From NCBI RefSeq assembly GCF_001598695.1, contig NZ_BCZK01000012.1, positions 147,992 through 211,991 of the forward strand: 64,000 bases of DNA. Direction: 5' to 3'. The notes beneath the pieces were generated by a model. It ran no database searches and was not told where the DNA came from. It saw only the letters and a list, made by a program, of their open reading frames with translations. The stretch is from Klebsiella oxytoca NBRC 105695 (GTDB lineage: Bacteria; Pseudomonadota; Gammaproteobacteria; Enterobacterales; Enterobacteriaceae). The first letter of the stretch is position 1, and each line of letters starts with the position of its first letter. A program made the translations under genes and the position numbers. This document shows, one piece after another, positions 1 to 9,303 of the stretch.

Positions 1-1878
1 TACTTGTAGAGAAAGGCTACCGCCAGCAACGATATTCCCTTGTGAATTTTCCAGCTCATGACGCGTAGTGAGCTGAGCATTGCCTTGCGTCGTGCTGATC
101 TTACCGCTGCGATTATTAATGTTATCGGAGTACAAAACGATATTGCCGTTAGCGGCAATAGTGCCTTCGCCGTTGTCCAGCACGCCATCGCTGGTAATCG
201 ACATGCCGCCGCTGCCGGTATGCAACAGCGTTCCGTTTTGATTGAGCAACTGGCTGGTGCTGAGCGTCAATGCATGGCTGTTGCTGGCGATCTCACCGCC
301 GTGGTTATCCAATCCCGCGCAAAAATCAAGGCGTAGATCGTCCTCGCCCGTCTGCTGGATTACGCCCTGCTGGTTATCCAGCGCCATTGCTTTCAGCTCA
401 AGCTGGCTGGCCGTCAACAGGCCACTGTGGTTTTTGAGTTTGCCGCTGGCGGCCAACTGGAGTTTTTCGCTGGCCGCCACCACCGCATCTCGGGTTGTGA
501 TATCGCCGGACGCGGCGCTGACCACAATCCGCGCCCCCGAGGTTCGACTGTTATCAAGATCCACTGCCCTGCCCTGCGCCGTCAGCGTCCCTGCCGCCAT
601 ATTGCGGCCATTCAACGCCAGCGAAGTCTGGCTATTCAGCGTCAGCGCGCCGCTGCTGGCGGAAGAACCATCGCTATTTAATCCGGCGGCGAGCGTGCTA
701 TTTTGCGCGCTACGCAAAGTGCTGGCGGCAATCCGCGTATCACCTTGCGCGGCGATAATGCCGTCATTGGTTAGCGTCGCGCTGGCCGTCACCAGGCTAT
801 CTTTTCCGGCGTACAACTGGCCCTGATTGTGAAGATCGCCCTTAACGGATAGTTGCAGATTCTGTGCGGACTGAATCACGCTGCTGTTGCTGAGCGCGCC
901 ATCAGCGCTGATTGCTACGTCCCCCGCCGCCGCGCCGATATTGCCGGCATTGTGAACGCCTACGCCTCGCTCGGTACCGACAAGACGAATTTTATGGGCG
1001 TACATCCCACCTAGCGCGCTGACGTCTATCGCCACCGCTGGCGCCGCACTGCCGTCGGATGATTTTGCCGTCGTCAGACTGTGCGCCGCATCGATCTGAT
1101 TACGCCCTGCAGTAACCTTTAGCTCCTGCGCCCAAACCCCGGCGTTGATTTTCACCGCGCGGGCGAGCAGGTCGGTGCTGTCTACCGAGCTCGCATCAAG
1201 CCCGCCTCCCTGTACGATAATTTCGCCGCGATTGACATCGTAACCGCTAATCTGCCCGTTGCTGTACTGCACCTGACCTGTCGTCAGCGTCGCGCGGTTG
1301 GCATTGATAAACCCGCAGCCGTCGCAGCTAATTCCGCCAGGGTTAGCTATCACCACCTGCGCTTTCTGCCCGGCAACCTCGATATAGCCATTCAGCCGGC
1401 TCGGATCACGGGTATTCACCTCGTTGAGGATCACTCTGGCTTCCCCTTTCGCCAGATTCGGGTTACCGGCGACCATCCCGGCCAGTTGGGTTGAAGTGCT
1501 GGCGTGGCTGTTATTCAGCACCACGCCGCGCCCATCGACGTCAAACTGGCTGTAGACGTTGCGCGAAACGCCTGCGCCACTCGGTGTCTGAATATTGACC
1601 TGCGGAGTGCCATTGGCGCTATTGGCGATCTGCGGTTGCTGGCCGCCGGGCGCATGGTTATCGGCGACAATCGCTGCCTTAGCCGGGGTGAGACAGGAAA
1701 ACGCGAGCAGAAACCCAAAGGCCAGCGGCGCCAGGATGGACGTCAGCGTCGACCCGGTTCGCGCGTCGGCGCCAGATTGCGGCGACACGCCCGCCCGATG
1801 AGAGCGGGTCGTTTCCGCCACCACTATCAGCATCCCGCGAGCCTTATTAAATACGATTCGATAAAAGCGTTTATTCAT
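1..1878 (-). CDS. TpsA-family filamentous haemagglutinin/CdiA-like exoprotein, N-terminal 626 codons only
   Basis: This is a large secreted exoprotein of a two-partner (type Vb) secretion system, cut by the left window edge. The minus strand is open for 626 codons from the ATG at 1878 to base 1. The N-terminus (MNKRFYRIVFNKARG) is a typical extended signal peptide region, followed by a hydrophobic stretch ending near AKA. Next comes a TPS/haemagglutination domain with NPNL and NPGGISCDGCGF motifs, the latter typical of FhaB/CdiA/ShlA-type proteins. After that the sequence is Gly/Asn/Ser-rich, with the repeating beta-helix pattern of haemagglutinin repeats. Its transporter gene lies 88 bp upstream in the same orientation. 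The C-terminus, which would decide between adhesin, haemolysin and contact-dependent toxin, is outside the window. Confidence 0.93.
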   Translation of the reverse strand, partial: MNKRFYRIVFNKARGMLIVVAETTRSHRAGVSPQSGADARTGSTLTSILAPLAFGFLLAFSCLTPAKAAIVADNHAPGGQQPQIANSANGTPQVNIQTPSGAGVSRNVYSQFDVDGRGVVLNNSHASTSTQLAGMVAGNPNLAKGEARVILNEVNTRDPSRLNGYIEVAGQKAQVVIANPGGISCDGCGFINANRATLTTGQVQYSNGQISGYDVNRGEIIVQGGGLDASSVDSTDLLARAVKINAGVWAQELKVTAGRNQIDAAHSLTTAKSSDGSAAPAVAIDVSALGGMYAHKIRLVGTERGVGVHNAGNIGAAAGDVAISADGALSNSSVIQSAQNLQLSVKGDLHNQGQLYAGKDSLVTASATLTNDGIIAAQGDTRIAASTLRSAQNSTLAAGLNSDGSSASSGALTLNSQTSLALNGRNMAAGTLTAQGRAVDLDNSRTSGARIVVSAASGDITTRDAVVAASEKLQLAASGKLKNHSGLLTASQLELKAMALDNQQGVIQQTGEDDLRLDFCAGLDNHGGEIASNSHALTLSTSQLLNQNGTLLHTGSGGMSITSDGVLDNGEGTIAANGNIVLYSDNINNRSGKISTTQGNAQLTTRHELENSQGNIVAGGSLSLQV

Positions 1879-1966
1879 TGCCGTTACTCGTCATCCGTTG
1901 TTCACCGCGGCGCGGAAAATCATCCCTGTGCGCAGCACGCGCCGCCGGACGGCGCGTGAGTAAAAG

Positions 1967-3649
1967 TCAGTAGCTCCAGCTGACGCTGAAACCAAAAGTT
2001 GCTGGCTCGGTTTTAAAATCATCGGGTTTGTCTAAAGGGATACCGGCGAACAGGTCGTAGCTGGCGCGTAGGTACTGGCCGCGCAGCCCTGCCACGCCTC
2101 CGGCGAGGTGTTTGCCCACCAGCGTTTCACTGCCAGCGCCGCCGACTTCGCCGTAATCTGCTCCCAGATAAAACTCCTGCCCCGGCAACGGGGTCGACCA
2201 GGCGATATCGTTACGGACGTACCAGCCGTGGCTGGCGGTCAGGGTGCGCTCGCCGTCAAAGCCGCGAACCGTCCAGCGGCTGCCGATGGAAAACATATCC
2301 GGCGAAGTCAGCGGCGTGCTGCTCATCTGCCGCTGATAGCGACTGGTAAAGCGAAAACGTTGCCCGCCCAAGGCAAAAGGCAAATTGAGCTGAGCATTAA
2401 ATTGCAGGATCTTGCTGAGGGCGGTTGCTTCCCCCCACTGCTCTTCTGGCGCAGGTTGAGCGCCGAACCAGCGGGTACCGCGCTGGTAGCTCACTCCGCT
2501 ATCGAGAGTGGCGTTGCCAAGGTAATGGCGATGCTGCAGACCAAGCTTCCAGGCCGCCGTTTGCCGCCGCTGGACGGCAATCTCGGTGTCGTTAATGAAG
2601 TTACGCTGCTCGCGGGCTAACACATCGGCGCTAAGAGTGGTCTTCTGACTACCGCTACGGTGCAGTACGCGGCTAAGCTGGAAATCAACGTTCTTGCTTT
2701 TACCGCTGTACTGGTAATCGCCGTTAGCCCCCGCCACGGTTTGCACGTAATCGTACTGGCTGGCGGTTAATACGAACTGCCAGTAGCCCAGCGGGACCGA
2801 ATAGTGGCCGGTCAGGTTCTTTGAGGATTTACCGCCGTTGCCATCGAGGTTATGTGAACCGGAAAGGTAAAAAAGATCGCTTAAGGATAGTGGGTTATCC
2901 AGTGACAGCGTCAGGTTCCCCTGGTAACGGCCGGTGGCATTAGAGCCGGAATCATCGAGCGAGGCGTCGATGCGCCAGAAGCGCTCCTGTTGGCGGTTAA
3001 TGACAATATCGCTTTGCCCCGGCGTCTCGCCCGGAACAATTTCCATGCTGGCCTGAACCGTCGGCAGGCGCTGCAGATTTTCCAGCCCCTGTTCAATATC
3101 GCGCAAATCCAACAGTTTCCCGTCAGTCGCCGGAAATGCGCTCGCCAACCACAGATAATCATCGCTCTGCGCCGTAAGCCTGGCTTCACGGATATAACCC
3201 GGCATCACCACCAGGCGTAAAACACCGCTTTTTAAGTCCTGCTGCGGAGCAAGGATCCGGCTGGTGATATAACCGCGGTCGATTAATATATTCTGCAATT
3301 GGGCCATCAGTAGATTTATTCCCTTTCCTCCCAGACAACGCCCATTCACTTTATTTGTCTGGCGCTGGAGCGGAAGCCAATGCGGTAAGGCTTCGGCGCC
3401 CTGCAAAATAACCCGAGAAATAGCAAAGCAAGGTTGTTCAACGGGAAATAGCCCATCATCGATATTTACTCCTTCCGCGGATAAATGAATATCCGGTGAC
3501 GGCGGCGCGAGCTGACTTTCCAGGGCTTGCTGGCGCTGCTGCTGGTTGATGAACTGCTGCTCACGTACGGTATCCGCAGGCGCGGCGTACCCCCACACTG
3601 GCAGCGCAGAGATAATAAAAGCCTTATGAATTAAACTCCGTTTATTCAT
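1967..3649 (-). CDS. TpsB outer-membrane transporter (ShlB/FhaC/HecB family)
   Basis: Outer-membrane partner that exports the neighbouring TpsA protein through its 16-strand beta-barrel. The protein has 560 residues, the usual size. It starts with a signal peptide, then a Gln-rich linker ([14 protein letters not shown]) and POTRA regions (for example [17 protein letters not shown], typical of POTRA_2/ShlB). The C-terminal barrel carries the conserved [10 protein letters not shown] motif of the lid-lock loop and ends in the aromatic SWSY barrel signature. It is transcribed first, with the exoprotein gene following after 88 bp, the usual tpsB-tpsA order. No strong ribosome binding site is visible before the ATG. 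The substrate class cannot be told from this gene alone. Confidence 0.93.
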   Translation of the reverse strand: MNKRSLIHKAFIISALPVWGYAAPADTVREQQFINQQQRQQALESQLAPPSPDIHLSAEGVNIDDGLFPVEQPCFAISRVILQGAEALPHWLPLQRQTNKVNGRCLGGKGINLLMAQLQNILIDRGYITSRILAPQQDLKSGVLRLVVMPGYIREARLTAQSDDYLWLASAFPATDGKLLDLRDIEQGLENLQRLPTVQASMEIVPGETPGQSDIVINRQQERFWRIDASLDDSGSNATGRYQGNLTLSLDNPLSLSDLFYLSGSHNLDGNGGKSSKNLTGHYSVPLGYWQFVLTASQYDYVQTVAGANGDYQYSGKSKNVDFQLSRVLHRSGSQKTTLSADVLAREQRNFINDTEIAVQRRQTAAWKLGLQHRHYLGNATLDSGVSYQRGTRWFGAQPAPEEQWGEATALSKILQFNAQLNLPFALGGQRFRFTSRYQRQMSSTPLTSPDMFSIGSRWTVRGFDGERTLTASHGWYVRNDIAWSTPLPGQEFYLGADYGEVGGAGSETLVGKHLAGGVAGLRGQYLRASYDLFAGIPLDKPDDFKTEPATFGFSVSWSY

Positions 3650-3923
3650 TATTTTTTAAGCCAGGGCTATCCATGTCGATGACAAACACTCTTTAATGGC
3701 GATTAAATACATTCAAACGTGCATAAATATCAACTCATATTCATAAGGCAATCATCGTAATAATAACTTAACGACGAATTCATCAATGAGGGGCTATTTT
3801 TATTGGACTGCTGAATATATTTCAACAATAAAGGTAAAATGTGAAGTCATTATGAAATGAGAATAATGAATTTGAATTGATATAATCTGCCGCTGGTATG
3901 ACTCGTGCCACACCACAACTCCC

Positions 3924-3939
3924 TGTGATCTCAATCACA
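3924..3939. promoter_or_regulatory. Perfect CRP (cAMP receptor protein) site
   Basis: The 16 bases TGTGATCTCAATCACA match the CRP consensus TGTGA-N6-TCACA exactly. The site lies in the 500-bp gap between the divergent tpsB and btsT genes, about 210 bp before the btsT start codon. E. coli btsT (yjiY) is known to be activated by cAMP-CRP, so btsT is the likely target; an effect on tpsB is possible. The rest of the gap is AT-rich with no gene. Confidence 0.8.
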
Positions 3940-3967
3940 TAATTATCCCCTGTTAACTTCCCTCCCA

Positions 3968-4015
3968 ACCGCTTACCCCGGCAAGTGACCGCTTAACCCC
4001 GAATATAACCACTCA
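3968..4015 (+). promoter_or_regulatory. Three phased BtsR (YehT)-type direct repeats upstream of btsT
   Basis: Three copies of an octamer fitting ACC[G/A]CT[C/T]A occur at 3968-3975 (ACCGCTTA), 3988-3995 (ACCGCTTA) and 4008-4015 (ACCACTCA). They start exactly 20 bp apart, about two helical turns. As I recall, the LytTR-type regulator BtsR of E. coli binds two such direct repeats at the btsT promoter. The position, between the CRP site and the btsT start, agrees. The third repeat is an extra copy relative to the published two-repeat description. Confidence 0.75.
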
Positions 4016-4151
4016 CAGATTTACCCAACTTTACGCGCGCAAAGTTCTGGCAAGATCGTCTCCAGCATAGCTAATCAATACCTCCACCAACCCTGACTCA
4101 AAACTAAACGGCTTCGGCCCATTATTCATCTCATTAACGCCAGGTTTTACT

Positions 4152-6302
4152 ATGGATACTAAAAAGTTATTCAAGCACATACCCTGGGTGATTCTTGGAA
4201 TCATCGGGGCATTTTGCCTCTCGGTCGTCGCTCTGCGCCGCGGTGAGCACGTCAGTGCGCTGTGGATCGTGGTGGCGTCGGTTTCCGTCTACCTCGTCGC
4301 CTACCGTTATTACAGCCTGTACATTGCGCAAAAGGTGATGAAGCTCGATCCTACGCGTTCGACGCCGGCGGTAATTAACAACGATGGCCTGAACTACGTT
4401 CCGACCAACCGCTACGTGCTGTTTGGCCACCACTTTGCCGCGATTGCCGGCGCCGGTCCGCTGGTGGGCCCGGTGCTCGCCGCGCAGATGGGCTATCTGC
4501 CGGGTACCCTGTGGCTGCTGGCGGGCGTCGTGCTGGCAGGAGCGGTACAGGACTTTATGGTGCTGTTTATCTCCTCGCGTCGTAACGGCGCCTCGCTGGG
4601 TGAGATGATCAAGCAGGAGATGGGTCCAGTACCGGGCTCCATCGCGCTGTTCGGCTGCTTCCTGATAATGATCATCATCCTCGCGGTGCTGGCGTTAATC
4701 GTGGTTAAAGCGCTGGCGGAAAGCCCATGGGGCGTGTTCACCGTCTGCTCGACCGTGCCAATTGCCCTGTTTATGGGGATCTACATGCGCTTCCTGCGCC
4801 CGGGTCGGGTAGGCGAAGTGTCGGTTATCGGCATCGTTCTGCTGGTGGCGTCTATTTACTTCGGCGGCGTGATTGCCCACGACCCTTACTGGGGCCCGGC
4901 GCTGACCTTTAAAGACACCACTATTACCTTTACCCTGATTGGCTACGCATTTATCTCGGCTCTGCTGCCGGTATGGTTGATTCTGGCGCCGCGCGACTAC
5001 CTGGCGACCTTCCTGAAAATCGGCGTAATCGTTGGCCTGGCGCTGGGTATCGTGATCCTTAACCCGGACCTGAAAATGCCGGCGGTGACCCAGTACATTG
5101 ATGGTACCGGTCCGCTGTGGAAAGGCGCGCTGTTCCCGTTCCTGTTTATCACTATTGCCTGCGGCGCGGTCTCCGGCTTCCACGCCCTGATCGCTTCCGG
5201 CACCACGCCGAAGCTGCTGGCTAACGAAACCGACGCCCGTTTTATCGGCTACGGCGCGATGCTGATGGAGTCCTTCGTGGCGGTAATGGCGCTGGTGGCG
5301 GCATCAATTATCGAACCGGGTCTCTACTTCGCGATGAACACCCCGCCGGCGGGTCTGGGCATCACCATGCCGAACCTGCACGAAATGGGCGGTGAAAACG
5401 CCGCGCTGATTGCCGCCCAACTGAGGGATGTCACCGCTCACGCGGCAGCGACCGTCAGCTCCTGGGGCTTCGTGATCTCTCCTGAACAAATCCTGCAAAC
5501 CGCGAAAGATATCGGCGAACCGTCGGTCCTGAACCGCGCAGGCGGCGCGCCGACGCTGGCCGTGGGTATCGCTCACGTGTTCCACAAAATCATCCCGATG
5601 GCGGATATGGGCTTCTGGTACCACTTCGGTATTCTGTTTGAAGCGCTGTTTATCCTCACCGCACTGGATGCCGGTACCCGCGCAGGCCGCTTTATGCTGC
5701 AGGACCTGCTGGGCAACTTTGTACCGTTCCTCAAGAAAACCGACTCGCTGGTAGCAGGCATTATCGGTACTGCGGGCTGCGTTGGTCTGTGGGGCTACCT
5801 GCTGTATCAGGGCGTGGTCGACCCGCTGGGCGGCGTGAAGAGCCTGTGGCCGCTGTTCGGCATCTCTAACCAGATGCTGGCCGCCGTGGCGCTGGTGCTC
5901 GGTACCGTGGTGCTGGTCAAAATGCAGCGCACCAAATATATCTGGGTCACCGTGATCCCGGCTGCATGGCTGCTGCTGTGCACCACCTGGGCGTTGGGTC
6001 TGAAACTGTTTAGCACCAACCCGCAGATGGAAGGCTTCTTCTTCATGGCTCAGCAGTACAAAGAGAAGATCGCTTCCGGCGGCGAACTGACCGCGCAGCA
6101 GATTGCCAATATGAACCATATCGTGGTGAATAACTACACCAACGCCGGTCTGAGCATTCTGTTCCTTGTCGTGGTCTACAGCATCATTTTCTACGGCATC
6201 AAAACCTGGCTCAACGTACGCAACAATAAAGTGCGTACCGACAAAGAGACACCGTACGTGCCGGTACCGGAAGGCGGCGTGAAGACCTCTTCACATCACT
6301 AA
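4152..6302 (+). CDS. btsT: BtsT pyruvate/H+ symporter (CstA family)
   Basis: High-affinity pyruvate:proton symporter of the inner membrane (formerly YjiY). The protein has 716 residues, the length of E. coli BtsT, and is nearly identical to it along its whole length: MDTKKLFKHIPWVILGIIG at the start and the tail ETPYVPVPEGG. It has many hydrophobic segments and the CstA-family signature GHHFAAIAGAGPLVGP. The paralogue CstA is shorter and begins differently, so BtsT is preferred. In E. coli the gene is induced by the BtsS/BtsR two-component system on external pyruvate and needs CRP; matching sites lie upstream. yjiX and yjiA follow after a REP element. Confidence 0.97.
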   Translation: MDTKKLFKHIPWVILGIIGAFCLSVVALRRGEHVSALWIVVASVSVYLVAYRYYSLYIAQKVMKLDPTRSTPAVINNDGLNYVPTNRYVLFGHHFAAIAGAGPLVGPVLAAQMGYLPGTLWLLAGVVLAGAVQDFMVLFISSRRNGASLGEMIKQEMGPVPGSIALFGCFLIMIIILAVLALIVVKALAESPWGVFTVCSTVPIALFMGIYMRFLRPGRVGEVSVIGIVLLVASIYFGGVIAHDPYWGPALTFKDTTITFTLIGYAFISALLPVWLILAPRDYLATFLKIGVIVGLALGIVILNPDLKMPAVTQYIDGTGPLWKGALFPFLFITIACGAVSGFHALIASGTTPKLLANETDARFIGYGAMLMESFVAVMALVAASIIEPGLYFAMNTPPAGLGITMPNLHEMGGENAALIAAQLRDVTAHAAATVSSWGFVISPEQILQTAKDIGEPSVLNRAGGAPTLAVGIAHVFHKIIPMADMGFWYHFGILFEALFILTALDAGTRAGRFMLQDLLGNFVPFLKKTDSLVAGIIGTAGCVGLWGYLLYQGVVDPLGGVKSLWPLFGISNQMLAAVALVLGTVVLVKMQRTKYIWVTVIPAAWLLLCTTWALGLKLFSTNPQMEGFFFMAQQYKEKIASGGELTAQQIANMNHIVVNNYTNAGLSILFLVVVYSIIFYGIKTWLNVRNNKVRTDKETPYVPVPEGGVKTSSHH

Positions 6303-6310
6303 CCCCTAAT

Positions 6311-6388
6311 GCCGGATGGCGCTACGCTTACCCGGCCTACACAAGCGAATGTTTGTAGGCCGGATAAGGCGCTAGCCGCCATCCGGCT
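6311..6388. repeat. BIME: paired inverted REP elements between btsT and yjiX
   Basis: Two REP units face each other: GCCGGATGGCGCTACGCTTA at the left and a near-reverse copy ending GCCGCCATCCGGC at the right, separated by a short loop. The pair can fold into a long hairpin. Such elements protect upstream mRNA and can attenuate transcription, which would separate btsT from yjiX-yjiA expression. Confidence 0.9.
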
Positions 6389-6411
6389 TTATTCGTTCTC
6401 TGGAAAGCATA

Positions 6412-6615
6412 ATGTTTGGTAACTTAGGTCAGGCAAAAAAATATCTCGGTCAGGCAGCGAAAATGCTGATTGGCATTCCGGATTACGATAATTACGTCGA
6501 GCATATGCAGACCAATCATCCGGACCAGCCGTACATGACCTATGATGAATTCTTTCGCGAACGCCAGCAGGCCCGCTACGGCGGCGACGGCAAAGGCGGC
6601 GTGCGCTGCTGCTAA
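6412..6615 (+). CDS. yjiX: YjiX, small YbdD/YjiX-family protein
   Basis: A 67-residue soluble protein of the YbdD/YjiX family, the length of E. coli YjiX. Members almost always follow a CstA-family transporter gene, as here. The sequence has a conserved [15 protein letters not shown] core and [11 protein letters not shown], and ends in a Cys pair (GGVRCC). The function is not established. The stop codon lies 11 bp before the likely yjiA start, so the two genes form one transcription unit. Confidence 0.93.
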   Translation: MFGNLGQAKKYLGQAAKMLIGIPDYDNYVEHMQTNHPDQPYMTYDEFFRERQQARYGGDGKGGVRCC

Positions 6616-6626
6616 TGGAGGCAAAT

Positions 6627-7583
6627 ATGGCACCGATTGCAGTTACCCTATTAACCGGTTTTCTTGGCGCCGGTAAAACCACTCTACTGCGCCATATCCT
6701 GAACGAACGGCACGGCTTTAAAATTGCCGTTATCGAAAACGAATTTGGCGAAGTCGCCGTCGATGACCAGCTTATCGGCGACCGCGCGACGCAGATTAAA
6801 ACCCTGACCAACGGCTGTATCTGCTGTACCCGCTCCAACGAACTGGAAGACGCTCTGCTCGATCTTCTCGACAGCCGCGATCGCGGAGAAATTGATTTTG
6901 ACCGACTGGTGATTGAGTGTACCGGCATGGCCGATCCCGGCCCGATTATTCAGACCTTCTTCTCTCATGATGTACTGTGCGAACGTTACCTGCTGGATGG
7001 GGTGATTGCGCTGGTTGATGCGGCACATGCTGACCAGCAGATGAACCAGTTCACCATTGCCCAGTCGCAGGTGGGGTACGCCGATCGTATCCTGCTCACC
7101 AAAACCGACGTGGCGGGCGACAGCGACAAGCTCCGCGAGCGGCTGACGCGCATCAACGTCCGCGCGCCCATTTACCGCGTCATCCACGGCGATATCGACC
7201 TGAATCTGCTGTTTAACACCAGCGGTTTTATGCTGGAGGAGAACGTGGTTAGCAGCAAACCGCGCTTCCACTTTATGGCCGACAAGCAGAACGACGTATC
7301 GTCAATCGTAGTGGAGCTGGATTATCCGGTAGATATCAGCGAAGTCTCCAGGGTGATGGAAAATCTGCTGCTCACTTTTGCCGAACAGCTGATGCGCTAT
7401 AAAGGGATGCTGTGGATCGACGGCGAACCGAATCGCCTGCTGTTTCAGGGCGTTCAGCGCCTCTACAGCGCCGACTGGGACCGACCATGGGGCGATGAGC
7501 GGCCGCACAGTACCCTCGTCTTTATCGGCATCAATCTACCGGAAAAAGAAATTCGCGCGGCGTTTGCCAGCTTGCGCAAATAG
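6627..7583 (+). CDS. yjiA: YjiA, COG0523/CobW-type P-loop GTPase
   Basis: Metal-binding GTPase of the COG0523 family, implicated in metal handling or metallochaperone roles. The N-terminus carries the Walker A GFLGAGKTT. Further on are the ENEFGE motif, the family metal motif CICC (NGCICCTRS), the Walker B-like region IECTGMADP and the guanine-specificity motif TKTD; the C-terminal half is the CobW_C domain. The ATG at 6627 (MAPIAVTLLTGFLG) is preferred because GGAGG lies 5-9 bp upstream and E. coli YjiA starts at the same place. The ATG at 6615 overlaps the yjiX stop and lacks a ribosome site. Confidence 0.96.
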   Translation: MAPIAVTLLTGFLGAGKTTLLRHILNERHGFKIAVIENEFGEVAVDDQLIGDRATQIKTLTNGCICCTRSNELEDALLDLLDSRDRGEIDFDRLVIECTGMADPGPIIQTFFSHDVLCERYLLDGVIALVDAAHADQQMNQFTIAQSQVGYADRILLTKTDVAGDSDKLRERLTRINVRAPIYRVIHGDIDLNLLFNTSGFMLEENVVSSKPRFHFMADKQNDVSSIVVELDYPVDISEVSRVMENLLLTFAEQLMRYKGMLWIDGEPNRLLFQGVQRLYSADWDRPWGDERPHSTLVFIGINLPEKEIRAAFASLRK

Positions 7584-7597
7584 CCGCATGGACGGTT

Positions 7598-7620
7598 CCC
7601 TCTCCCCTTGGGGGAGAGGG
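7598..7620. terminator. Strong hairpin after yjiA
   Basis: CCCTCTCCCC (7598-7607) and GGGGAGAGGG (7611-7620) are perfect 10-bp arms with a 3-nt loop. There is no clear T run, so this may be a dispersed hairpin repeat that stabilises or ends the yjiA mRNA rather than a classical intrinsic terminator. The rest of the gap to 7753 has no gene. Confidence 0.55.
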
Positions 7621-7753
7621 TCAGGATGAGCGAAGGAGGCGCAAAATTACCCTTCCCCTCCCTCTTCCTGAGGAAGAAACCCTCGCCAATCGATGTCTTC
7701 CGGGAGGGCCATTAGTCCTGTGGGGGAGTCAGAGCATCTGCGCGCTCGGTTGC

Positions 7754-9124
7754 TTAGCGGCGAACCACCACCAGCTTCTGATTCACAAACTCTTTAATCC
7801 CAAGATCGGAAAGCTCGCGGCCGAACCCGGAGCGCTTAACGCCGCCAAACGGCAGCTCCGGCGCGGTATCGGTTAACCAGTTGATATAGACCATCCCGGT
7901 TTCAATCCGCGAAGCCATGCGTTTCGCCCTGTCGATATCCTGGCTGAACACGGCTCCGCCGAGGCCGTAATGCGAATCGTTGGCCAGCTTCACCGCCTCA
8001 TCGTCATCTTTCACCACGTAGATTTGCGCGACCGGACCGAAGAACTCTTCAAAATAAGCCGGATTATCGCGGGTAATGCCGGTCAGTATGGTGGGCTCGA
8101 AAAAGCTGCCTTCTCGCTGCGCAGGTTTGCCGCCCAGATGCAGTTTCGCGCCATTTTTCACCGCCTCGTCCACCTGTTTGGTCAACGTTTCCAGCGCGTC
8201 CTTTGAGGAGAGCGGGCCCAGCGTGGTACTTTCGTCCAGCGGATCGCCAATTTTCACCTCGCGGAAGGCTTGCGTAAACTGGCTGAGGAAAGCGTCGGCA
8301 ATTTTTTCATGCAGGATAAAACGTTTCGCCGCGGTGCACACCTGCCCGGCATTATTGAGCCGCGCCTGCACGCCGGTCTTCACCGCTTTCTCCAGATCGG
8401 CATCGTCGAGAACGACAAATACATCGTTGCCGCCCAGTTCAAGCGTCGCTTTCTTAATGTGTTTAGCCGCCTGCGCCGCTACCACGCCACCGGCTTTTTC
8501 CGAGCCGGTCAGGGCCGCACCCTGTACGCGATCGTCGGCGATAATCTTCGCTACCTGATCCTGAGAAATGAACAGGTTAGTCCATGCGCCCTCTGGCGCG
8601 CCGGCCTCACGAACCAGCTGAGCGAAGGTTTCCGCACAGTGCGGGACGATGCTGGCATGTTTGGCGATCACCGGGTTTCCTGCCGCCAGATTCGGCGCCA
8701 GCACGCGCATCAGCTGATAATAAGGGAAGTTCCACGGCTCTACCGCCATCAGTACGCCGATGGGATGGTGTTCGACCCAGGCTTCACCCAGTTCTGACGG
8801 ATATTTTACCGGCGCCAGAAACTGTTTTGCGTTATCGGCGTAGTAGCGGGCAATTTGCGCGCACAGTTTGACCTCACCGCGGCTTTGCTCGATAAGCTTA
8901 CCCATCTCCTGGCTGGCGATTTTGGCCAGCTCTTCAACCCGGCTGTCGATCAGGTCCGCCAGCTTGTGCAGGATCGGTAGCCGTTGGTCAATATTTCCCT
9001 TGGCCCACTGCGAATGATAAAGCGCATCCGCCTTTTGCAGCGCCGCTTCCACGTCAGCATCGCTGTGTGCCGGATACGCTTTGATAAGCTGATTATTGGC
9101 AGGATTCACCGTCTGATAAGCCAT
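7754..9124 (-). CDS. NAD(P)-dependent succinate-semialdehyde dehydrogenase-like aldehyde dehydrogenase (Sad/YneI-like)
   Basis: Aldehyde dehydrogenase superfamily enzyme oxidising an aldehyde to its acid, most likely succinate semialdehyde to succinate. The 456 residues resemble E. coli Sad (YneI) more than GabD. Visible features are the cofactor/active-site motif EPWNFPYYQ, the catalytic Glu motif LELGGND, the nucleophilic Cys in NNAGQVCTAAKRF, and the C-terminal PFGGVKRSGFGRELSD. It stands alone between yjiA (convergent) and rpn (same strand, 179 bp further upstream). No GABA transporter or transaminase is nearby, so the physiological aldehyde is uncertain. Confidence 0.85.
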   Translation of the reverse strand: MAYQTVNPANNQLIKAYPAHSDADVEAALQKADALYHSQWAKGNIDQRLPILHKLADLIDSRVEELAKIASQEMGKLIEQSRGEVKLCAQIARYYADNAKQFLAPVKYPSELGEAWVEHHPIGVLMAVEPWNFPYYQLMRVLAPNLAAGNPVIAKHASIVPHCAETFAQLVREAGAPEGAWTNLFISQDQVAKIIADDRVQGAALTGSEKAGGVVAAQAAKHIKKATLELGGNDVFVVLDDADLEKAVKTGVQARLNNAGQVCTAAKRFILHEKIADAFLSQFTQAFREVKIGDPLDESTTLGPLSSKDALETLTKQVDEAVKNGAKLHLGGKPAQREGSFFEPTILTGITRDNPAYFEEFFGPVAQIYVVKDDDEAVKLANDSHYGLGGAVFSQDIDRAKRMASRIETGMVYINWLTDTAPELPFGGVKRSGFGRELSDLGIKEFVNQKLVVVRR

Positions 9125-9303
9125 ATCGCATGTCTCCTTGTTATCGCTGTTAACGCAGTCATAAATACCGCACAGGTTATTAAGGGTAGTCGAGATAGCT
9201 GAGGATGCGCTCCGGATCAGGTAGATACGGAATTTTCCAGGAATGAAATGGTGAACGCCTGGAGGGCTAAACGGCTCCAGCTGCCCCCCGGCGCATCAGG
9301 GGC

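Noticed and set aside
242..826. 194-codon + strand frame at the left edge
   Set aside because: Antisense to the continuous 626-codon TpsA frame, which carries clear ESPR and TPS motifs.
4152..6302. Annotation as CstA
   Set aside because: Length (716) and both ends match BtsT, and BtsR-type repeats lie upstream.
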